Shown here: positions 12,090 through 64,000 of the stretch, piece by piece
Layout: each line of letters begins with the position of its first letter
Numbering within the stretch: the first letter of the stretch is position 1
DNA from: Atrina japonica
Taxonomy: Eukaryota; Mollusca; Bivalvia; Pterioida; Pinnidae
NCBI GenBank assembly: GCA_030159075.1
Contig: BROG01000128.1
Span: 1,200,001 to 1,264,000 of the forward strand
Length of the DNA: 64,000 nt
Direction of reading: 5' to 3'
Program-made: the position numbers and the translations under genes
The notes under the pieces: generated by a model
The model's database searches: none
Seen by the model: only the letters and a program-made list of their open reading frames with translations
Told to the model about the DNA's origin: nothing

Positions 12090-14940
12090 ATCATTATGGT
12101 TCACCTTCCTAATTAATGGAGGCCTTAGGGTCTGACTCAGTAACACATGGAAGTGAAAATCAACGGCGCTTGCAGACTAGTGTATTTTGAAATTCCTTCT
12201 GAACATAAACCTCAACAAAACTATCTATGTATCTTTTAGATCTTTCCAAATGATCCAGTTGATCAATAAATATACAAAAATCTGCAATAACATAAAAATT
12301 ATTGTGATGTAGAACATAAAAAACATGTCCAGAAACAAACTACGATAAATGAAAAACCAAAACATAACATGGTTCTTAACGTACCGGTAATAATACTTCA
12401 GCTTCAGACAGACTAATAGATTCTAATCAGTAGCACTGAATACAATAGCAACGGACTGACATTAGCGAATAATTAAGTACATTCTTGCATTGTGGGTATT
12501 GCTGCCCATCAGTAGTTACTCTAGTATTATGAAAGACAGTCCGTTAAATAAGATTTACGTGAATGAACCAAAATTAGTCAAAAAAAAAGAGAACGATAAA
12601 GAATCATTTACCATAATGTTAAAATTGATACAGGAAAACCTTAGAACACTTGTTGTGGTAAGATGATATAGAGAAGTACCTATTATCTCAGGAAATAAGC
12701 TGATAGTCACATGACTTGTGGTATCCTCTTGGGATATTTTGTTCTGGTGAAGAGAGCCGATAGTCACATAACTAGAGGTATCCCTTGGGAGATTTTGTTC
12801 GGAAGAGAGTTGACAGTCACATGACTAGTCTTTGTGACACTTGGAAGAGAGAAGTTATAGTCATACTCAATTTCTAATGAAATTTGATAATTTCGTTGTA
12901 TCATTCATTGTATAGGTCTCCACTTCATCTATATCCTACTTCATATAAAACAATAAAATGTTGTAAAAGCGTCTTTGTGACCATAAAAATTAATCTCTAG
13001 GACTTTCACGTAAAGATCTACTAATACATAATGATATGTGTATTTTAGTTAGAGCAATTCATATTCTCTGAATGATAACAGTTCTCATTTAGAAAGAAAA
13101 TAAAACATGTTCCATTGTACTGGGACATGCATTAGATACATATTTCTTCAAAATATGACATCCGAATGTCAGATTGAAAAACAAACAAACACATACAATA
13201 TACTGTCACCTATGATATCACCAAGAAATTGAATACGTACATAAAATTATGCTAAAAATTTCATCTATCTCATAATTCATGCCCCACATAAAACCATTTG
13301 ATAAAAAACTGTTTTCTCTGGAAAAATATACCAATATATAAAGTTGACATTTTATCTCTCAATTTCTTGTTTTACAATTAAAGGATCAATCATTATATTG
13401 TACTATCAACAAATATGAGCCATATATTGCACTAGTACTTCAACAGAATCATCCTGCTGAAAAAATCATTGTTTGACATTTAAAAGATGAGTTAAAACAT
13501 TCTCCAACTGCAACATACACACATTATATAATTCAAACATCACCCAATAATCCCTCAAACTGGAAATGTTTCCACTTTCAAGCACAGCAATAAAATAAAC
13601 ATTGATTTTCTGGTTACTGACCTTGGTCTGTTTATGTTTCAAAGCCTACATTAACTTATGATTTGTTTTAATATATCAGTTAAAGCTAGCTAGATTTTGT
13701 GTTTACTTGTTGTATCTTCTGCTCAGACTGTAAATAAATATTGTCTTGTCATTAGCTTATACAGCATGTGCTGTATATACCTGAATCCTCTCAGAACTTC
13801 ATAAAGTACACACATATAACACAGCTAAACATTTTACTTGATGCAATAATACTGCTGAGGTCTTCTACTGGTTTAATTGTTTTGTCTGTAGCCTATTACT
13901 AGAAGGTTAAATTCTCAAATTTACTCACCATGATTAGTCATTGTAAATAATTGGGAGATTCCATTCAACAGAATCAGTTGTAAATATATATGTCACAAAA
14001 ATGGATAAAAAACATTTCATTCCAAAAAGATATAAAAATTTATCCCTTCATTTAATATTTGTTTCATAATTTCCAATTTGTTTCTGGTCAAATAAGTACA
14101 CATTTTACTGATTTGTTCTGGTCCAATACAAAATGTACCCACACTTTTTTTAAAGATATGATTGTCTCCTTCAAGGCTCTCTAAAGTCAATATCTTGCTA
14201 AAACAAACAAAAATGTGAAAGAAAATAATCATTAACCTCATAAATATGGAAATTGCACCTTTATTTGCTGAGATGGTGAAATAAGTGAATGTTCCAAAAA
14301 TGAGAAAAAAGATACAGGGCACATAACTAAACAGGCACTGTGTGTTTAAATGTTGCCTACAAAATATTAAGATACAATGGGACTGTGTACATAAAGGACT
14401 GAAAATAATATATCCTGAGAGAGATGTAAAAGATCAAGCAAGAGCACAAAAAAAGCGATGTGAATCATCGTCTTTATATTGCCCCATTGAGGGTTGCAGA
14501 GGATAGATAAAAGACGTAATAATCACGGGTCACCTGCCTAATATTGACAGACAACAATGGATTCCAGAAGGTCACCCGAGATGCTCAGCTCAGGTAAGCT
14601 AAAAAAATAAAATAGTTACATGTATCTACGGTTGCAGCATGGAGCAAACATACAAAAACATAATGAAAACTGCCTTATACACAATGACAGAAAATGACAC
14701 ATTTTGACACAGAGCACTTGCTGACAAAGTACTGTCACATGTGTTGACATCTGTCACATGTGGTAACACCTGACAGTATAATTAAAGCTAATTTTAAACT
14801 TTGTGAAGGTGACTTTAAAGCTGAAGACACTGAGCAGTTTTGTATATTTTTAAGATGTCTGTATCACATTGTAATCTATCATTTATTTTCTTCACTATAC
14901 GCTGCACTGACACATATATGCTGTACTTAAAAATAGTTCC
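12090..14940. other. Intergenic stretch, no gene seen
   Basis: AT-rich. Open frames at 12555-12767 and 14017-14322 (-) show no family resemblance or splice context. Confidence 0.5.
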
Positions 14941-15030
14941 TAACCCATTCACCTTAAAAAACTCATTTTGACTGGTCTAAGTAATTAATTTACAGAAGGG
15001 TCCATTGTTGTTTAGGGGTTGAAATGTTAA
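14941..15030. mobile_element. ~91-bp palindromic MITE, copy 2 of 4
   Basis: TAACCCATTCACC at the left and GGGGTTGAAATGTTAA at the right, with interior GACTGGTCTAAGTAATTAAT. The most diverged of the four copies. Confidence 0.75.
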
Positions 15031-15639
15031 AATTAAACATTTAATCATCTCACAAACCAATGTAACAAACATAGTTTGTTAAAAAAAAAACCCAGAAATA
15101 ACAACAATACTAAAATGATTATAACAATAAATAACTATACATGAAATAACCTCAGATCACCTGCCAAAGTTACAAACTGGCATAAAAGTTAATGCAATAA
15201 GATTATTACAAGCTGATATGTAATAGATCAGTTGTCATTTGTTTCAATTTCAGTATTCTATATAATTAATTACATAAGTTTTAACAATACATATATCTGT
15301 GGTCATTTTATTATATTTAATACACTGTAACATGTTATATGTGTTCATTTTTGTATAACATATGTTCTCACTTGTTGTTTATTACACTTACTGGTCAGCG
15401 ACCAATTCTTGCCAATTACCAATTCTCGTCAAATGTTTTTAACTGGCGTGAAATGTGTAAAATTTTACATATTTTTGGTGTTTCCTGGACAAGATAATAT
15501 TCTGATTGCCAAATGAAAAGAAAAAATTAGTTCTTTGAGAATCCAGAAAATATCAAGTAAAATAAAACAAGTTGGCAAAAATTGGTCGCTGACCAGTATT
15601 GCGCTTAGTTGTTGTGTTTTTGCAGTTGTATTACATACA
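15031..15639. other. Intergenic stretch, no gene seen
   Basis: AT-rich DNA. The inverted pair TGGTCAGCGACCAATTCTTG (about 15390) and TTGGTCGCTGACCAG (about 15581) suggests a further MITE of roughly 205 bp. Confidence 0.55.
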
Positions 15640-15825
15640 CAGTGGAATCTCATTAAGTTGAAATCAGAGGAGTTAAATTTCTGTTATTTCTAAGTTGAAC
15701 GGCTGGTCCTGATTTTTATGGATAAATTTAAAAATCTTAATTAAAATTTTGGTTATTCTGAATTCCTGATATCTCAAAGTAATAGGTGTGGTCCAGTGAA
15801 TTTCGAGACAATGATATCCCGCTGT
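15640..15825. mobile_element. MITE-like element, ~190-bp family, copy 2
   Basis: Starts CAGTGGAATCTCATTAAGTT and ends GATATCCCGCTGTA. Shares TGATATCTCAAAGTAATAGG with copy 1. Confidence 0.7.
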
Positions 15826-15883
15826 ATGTGTTCTCATTTAATAATCATTACATTTATCATTGCTATTTTGTAGTTGTATAGCA

Positions 15884-17031
15884 TATACCATATTCCACTA
15901 ATTAAGTGCCCAGAGCCCTACAAAAAATGGGAAAAAGGTGTGGGTGCTCATTGGGACCAATTAAAAGTCAAACTGACATAAAACAGTTATTTCTTTATAA
16001 GGCACGATGGTAATATTGTTGTAGGACACCTGTCCGCATTTAGATTTTGCTGGGGAGGTGAAGGTAAACTCTTACTTACGCATACCTGCCAAGTGACCTG
16101 ATTTCTGCAGGTTAGACCCAGAATTTCACCCCATAACCCACAATTCTAAAGTCTCCAGTTGGGCCCCTGATTTTATTAAGATCACCCCAAAATCACCCAC
16201 ATGGATTAAAATTCAAATATACTACCCAAAATTACATCTAGACTCTTAAATAAATCAAGCAAGCGACCTATTTCTACCAGTTTGTTTCCTTTTCGTATGC
16301 CAATTCTTTAATTCTTATGTTCTAGTGCAATTCCAAAAAAACAAGAAACTAAATTCATTATTTTATTTGTAATGAAACAGGAAAATCTTTACCTCATGTG
16401 TAGATTTAGACTTGCAGTTATACTTCCGGAAATGCTAAATTACAGAGGGGATACCAAACCCGACTTTCATTTGAATGATGGAAATTTAAAAAATTTATGA
16501 AAGTACTAATGATAGTTATATAAAATGATTAATTTACATAAATGTTTATGTCAATCTGACATATGATAAAATACTTTCTTGAAATTGATCAAATGAATAA
16601 ATTTGAGGAAAGTAGTAACTTTTCAGTTTTGCATCAAGATGTAATTTTTATATAAATTTTCCATATGATTTCAACTTAAGTTTATGGTAAAACACCTATA
16701 TTTTATTAATTTCTTAACCTATAATCTATACATGTATATATACATTAATAATGTTGAATTATAGAGTTAGAAACACTCTTTATTCAGAATATATTATCAA
16801 AAATACATTGTTACGCGTTATGACCCTCAATTTCATTTGGAAATGAGGGTCATGACCCTCATTTGCACATTCAGAGGTTGGCAGGTATGCTTACGTCTTT
16901 CCAGTCCACATCCTCATCAACCAGCTAGAAAAGATACTCAATCGTGTGTAAAAATAGGTGACTAAATCTGAACTATGGGAGAGGGGTGCTTATAGGAATA
17001 TGGACGCTTATTAGGTCGAATACAGTATAAC
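15884..17031. mobile_element. Outer DNA element interrupted by a second transposon
   Basis: The left end ATACCATATTCCACTAATTA and the reverse complement of the right end, ATACTGTATTCGACCTAATA, form inverted termini. An 809-bp element with its own ends and a repeated CTTACG flank sits inside, at 16081-16889. Confidence 0.65.
16081..16889. mobile_element. 809-bp non-autonomous DNA transposon, 6-bp target duplication
   Basis: Termini CATACCTGCCAAGTGACCTG and (reverse complement of right end) CATACCTGCCAACCTCTGA share 12 bases. CTTACG lies directly outside each end, at 16075-16080 and 16890-16895. No transposase frame is visible. Confidence 0.75.
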
Positions 17032-17089
17032 TTATTTGTTGACTATTAAATTGATCACTGTTCCTTGTTTTATCTACACAGGTCTGCTG

Positions 17090-17690
17090 CCATCTTTTTA
17101 CATTTGTAGTTATTTCATTTGACATTCATGTTATCACTTTGCTTTTTGTACAGCTATTACACATATTACACTGTTGACATTTTTTCAGCTTTAGTTTGCT
17201 CTAATGTCACACATTTTCAAATACTGATTTTATAATCATGTACTATAATCATACAACATATACCTTATGTTGTTAGTTTCATCTGACACAATTATTACAT
17301 TACAATTTTGCTGTATCCCTATTTTATCTTTCTGTATGTTTATTACACAACATGAATCTATTGTCGTTAGTTTCATCTGATACAATTATTACAACAGATT
17401 TCTGTTGTCTCCTATTTGGTGTTTTTGTACATTACACAAAATCAATCTTTTGTTGTTTGTTTCATCTGGTACAATTATTACATTACATTTCTATTTTCCC
17501 CTGTTTCATCTTTTTGTTTCATTATTACACAACATATAGCTAATGTTTTATTTCTTATGTCATTTGTTTCATATTTTTATTACAGTTATGTATACTACAC
17601 AACAAAATCTATGATTGTTTGATTCATCCGATGTAATTATTACATAACAATACTGCTATCATTATTTTTTGTTGTATTATTACCTACAGA
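17090..17690. repeat. Diverged ~95-105-bp tandem repeat
   Basis: Five to six degenerate units with TTAGTTTCATCTGATACAAT, TATTACA and CTATTTCATC. It lies just downstream of the PLD stop codon, so it may be partly in the PLD 3' UTR. Confidence 0.7.
17576..17581 (-). promoter_or_regulatory. Candidate poly(A) signal AATAAA for the PLD gene
   Basis: Plus-strand TTTATT, about 390 bases past the PLD stop codon and the first such hexamer downstream. A second lies at 17547-17552. Chance occurrence cannot be excluded in AT-rich DNA. Confidence 0.3.
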
Positions 17691-17967
17691 TATGCTTCAC
17701 TTCCTCTGAAATATCAGCCAACAAAATGACTTCAAACTGAGATCATGACCTCTTAAAATGTAAAATGACCTTGGAATTAAGTTCATGACACAATAATTGA
17801 CTCTTAGAATTCATTAATGGCAAAATGACATGGAATGCGCATTTGAGATCAATAAATTAATCATTTTCATCCATTGTTACCATGGCTTTGTAGTAACATT
17901 TTGTAAAACTGGCAAAAACACTCTTCTTTACATCAGAAAAATGGAGTATCTCTCCAGATACACAAGT

Positions 17968-61534
<43,567 letters not shown>

Positions 61535-61800
61535 CTAATAAAAGAGAATAAAAACGATCACAATTTGAACTAGAAATTGGCCCATACTTGCTGTCAGTTA
61601 GAATACTATACAAGATAGACTAAATGTAGCTCAACTTTCAATAAACACAGATACATGTATATAAATTTTCAGCAGTAATGGGTAGCCATACTTAAATTTG
61701 GGGAAATTTGATTTCATTTTCCAAGGGAAAACAACCTGTAAATGTTTGTAAATTATATCCCAAAAAATCAATGTTTTCCCTAGTGAATGTTTGAGTATGA

Positions 61801-62027
61801 CAGGGATTTTCCTAGGTTATTTTTAGGGTTGGTCACAGCATCTTTTCCAAATGCAAAAATGACATATTTAAAAAAAAAAAAATTCCAATTTGAAATATCA
61901 AAATAAAGAATAAAGTATTTTCAAATACATATCTCAAATTAAGTTTTTCTGATTTATTTAAAATGCTGCACATTTCCCCAATTTTTTTAACCCTGGATCC
62001 AGAATGTAGGAGGTAGGAAAATCCCTA
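61801..62027. mobile_element. CAGGGATTTTCCTAGG-ended MITE, second long copy
   Basis: CAGGGATTTTCCTAGGTTAT at the left and GTAGGAAAATCCCTA at the right, inverted. Interior TTTCCAAATGCAAAAATG is shared with the other copies. Confidence 0.78.
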
Positions 62028-62192
62028 TGTGTAAAGTACACTACAGAAAGTCTATTACATTCTCGAGGGAATGCTAATTTCCAACAGTGTGATAGATATA
62101 GTTTGGCTAAATAGTAATGTTTCAATGTTCTATGCCTACAGTGAGGTAGACAGGATAGTAAATATGTACAAGTCAATCTGCTACAAAGAGGG

Positions 62193-62382
62193 AATTTTCG
62201 CTCCGGTTTAATTTTCATTATTTTCGCTCTTACAAGAGAGACCAAATTTAAAATGAAAGCAAAAAACTAAAACTGAAGCAGAGACATACAAGCCATCGAT
62301 GATACCTTGGTGATTTAGGTCAAATTTAAGACGACGTGAATATTTCTGTCATGGTGAAAAAATAACCAGGGCGAAACTTCCA
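62193..62382. mobile_element. Dispersed ~200-bp repeat, copy 2 of 2
   Basis: TTTAATTTTCATTATTTTCG, GACATACAAGCCATCGATGA and AATAACCAGGGCGAAAC, in the same order as at 19615-19818. Confidence 0.65.
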
Positions 62383-62756
62383 GGTGTACTGTAGTAAGGT
62401 CTCAATACTGTCTGTACAAGAGTTTGATAGTGCAAACATCAAAATTGGGAGGTACATGTACAAAGTCTCCATATTGAAGGTATAATTAAACCAATCACAT
62501 GATATACCAAATACTCAGCATTTTTCATTGTGGTAAACACCACTTCAATGGAACATTTTAGTATTTTGGAGTTGTAAATCGGAAGGAGCAAAGATGTGCT
62601 GCCTTTAGCATACAGAGACACTTGCTTGTGTCACATTATTATTACATTGGTGACACATGACAGATTTGATAGCATTACAAGATGAAGGTCATCACTATTA
62701 CGTGTTACTCAATTATAAACCACTAACATGTCCTACATTATATATATATATATATA

Positions 62757-63008
62757 TGAGTCAGTGGCTGATAAAAGGGTCCTTAGGACAATACAGGGAA
62801 AACTGTGATTTTTTATGTTTTCAGAATCTTGCACATGTACCTGTGAATTTAAAAAATACAATATGAGAATGATCACTATTAAGAAAAACTCTTTTTGTTT
62901 CAGATGTGAAAAATCTGCAAAATTGAGAAATATTGTGTCAGACAGAATTTGTTTTCTTGCATCTCATTGGCTATGTCCCTAAGGACCCTTTTCTGAGCCA
63001 CTGGCTCA
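62757..63008. mobile_element. 252-bp MITE with ~35-bp terminal inverted repeats, inserted in (TA)n
   Basis: Left end TGAGTCAGTGGCTGATAAAA then GGGTCCTTAGGACA; right end (reverse complement) TGAGCCAGTGGCTCAGAAAA then GGGTCCTTAGGGACA. Both sides are (TA)n, so the insertion split a microsatellite. Confidence 0.9.
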
Positions 63009-63044
63009 TATATATTTATATATATATATATATTTACACACACA

Positions 63045-63216
63045 CTGGAATCTCGTTATGTTGTGATGGGTCAAAATTCCGGTCATATCAAAATTAAATA
63101 GCTGGTTCAGAATTTTTAATGAAGAGATAAAATGTTCATTAATATTTCAGAAATCTTGAATTTCGGATATCATCGAAGTTATAGGGATGGTCCCATGAAT
63201 TTCGAGATTCCATTAT
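63045..63216. mobile_element. MITE-like element, ~190-bp family, copy 3
   Basis: CACTGGAATCTCGTTATGTT at the left and TTTCGAGATTCCATTATAT at the right. Shares TTTCGGATATCATCGAAGTT with the other two copies. Confidence 0.68.
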
Positions 63217-64000
63217 ATATACATTACATGCATGTACCGTACACAGAGTGGGATCTCTAAATCAAAATGTATTATTTTTATAATTAGAATTGCCATGACA
63301 TTGAAAACCATAATGTAACAACTTTCTGGATCAAGAAAAATTTATTTGTGCATTGAACATGTAGAATTTATTGTGAAATACATTAATTATTCAAAAGAAA
63401 ATTTTACAGATTAACCCTTCCAAGTCCAAAGTATATTAATGGTATGTTATTTCTGTTTTACAGGATGTGTCCATTAAGGTCTGTGGCATTTAGAATGTAA
63501 AGCTTTTCTTTTGCACTCTTGAATGATCACAAGAGTATGTAAGTGTTTGGTGCTCATATTAAGCATAATTACAGCTACACAAATAAACTCAATTTTATGA
63601 AGAATTATAAAGATCATTGGACAGAGCATGTCATCATTAAATGTTCAAGTACTTCTTAGTCAGGTCAATATATAAATCTTTATACTAATGGTGAGGGCAA
63701 GTCAGGCAATCTGGGAAAACAGCTCTCGGGAATGACAGAACTGATCATTGTCAAAGGTGAAATAATATTTGCCTCTGACAACATTCATCTTAGTCAAATC
63801 TAATAACACTCTGTCTCAAATCTTTTGCTTTTATCGAGTGTATTTTTAAATTAAAAAAAACAGCCAGACTACAGCTACCTCATTATACATCTTTCATACT
63901 GCAATGCAAATATATTTTCATTCTGTATGCTCAAATGCATTGGACTCAACCAAGTTTCTAAATAACATTCACGTTGATATAAAACTAGTGGCTTGATCAG
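63217..64000. other. Window end, nothing recognised
   Basis: AT-rich DNA. The upstream PLD exons (start of the PX domain and the N-terminus) were searched for on the minus strand of 61535-64000 and not found, so they should lie beyond the window. Confidence 0.5.

Noticed and set aside
14017..14322. 101-codon minus-strand frame with hydrophobic start
   Set aside because: No family resemblance, no splice partners and composition typical of AT-rich non-coding DNA.

Overview
The window looks like nuclear DNA of an invertebrate animal, most likely a lophotrochozoan such as a mollusc. It is AT-rich, its genes are split into small GT-AG exons, and it is packed with minisatellites, palindromic MITEs and tRNA-derived SINE-like copies. 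The species assignment is an inference. The two gene identities rest on strong protein similarity recalled from the families; no database search was run.

Two protein genes are supported. On the + strand, positions 278-2856 hold the last two exons of an anoctamin (TMEM16) gene whose body lies left of the window. On the - strand, 21 consecutive coding exons from 61534 down to 17968 encode a PX-PH type phospholipase D (PLD1/2 family). All exon junctions agree in reading phase and give 1298 residues plus a stop; the N-terminus lies right of the window. The two genes converge tail to tail across about 15 kb of apparently gene-free DNA. No functional RNA gene, CRISPR array or prokaryotic feature is present.

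Layout: 1-2856, anoctamin 3' end with two minisatellites; 2857-17967, intergenic DNA with minisatellites, several MITEs and a transposon nested inside another; 17968-36744, PLD catalytic half (15 exons), including a single 439-codon disordered-loop exon; 36745-49519, a 12.8 kb intron carrying three large arrays (75-bp, 117-bp and 22-bp units); 49520-61534, PH domain and the end of the PX domain; 61535-64000, intron or upstream DNA with MITEs.

The main unexplained signal is the placement of minisatellites. Several sit within about 10-55 bp of PLD exon edges (exons 3, 6, 16 and 19 as numbered here). Two of these have suggestive content: the 22-bp array repeats a copy of the exon's own 5' splice-site motif dozens of times, and the 30-bp array is open in frame into the exon with the second catalytic motif. 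A dispersed palindromic repeat also recurs at five sites, twice as a tandem array and once with a 56-base C run inside it.
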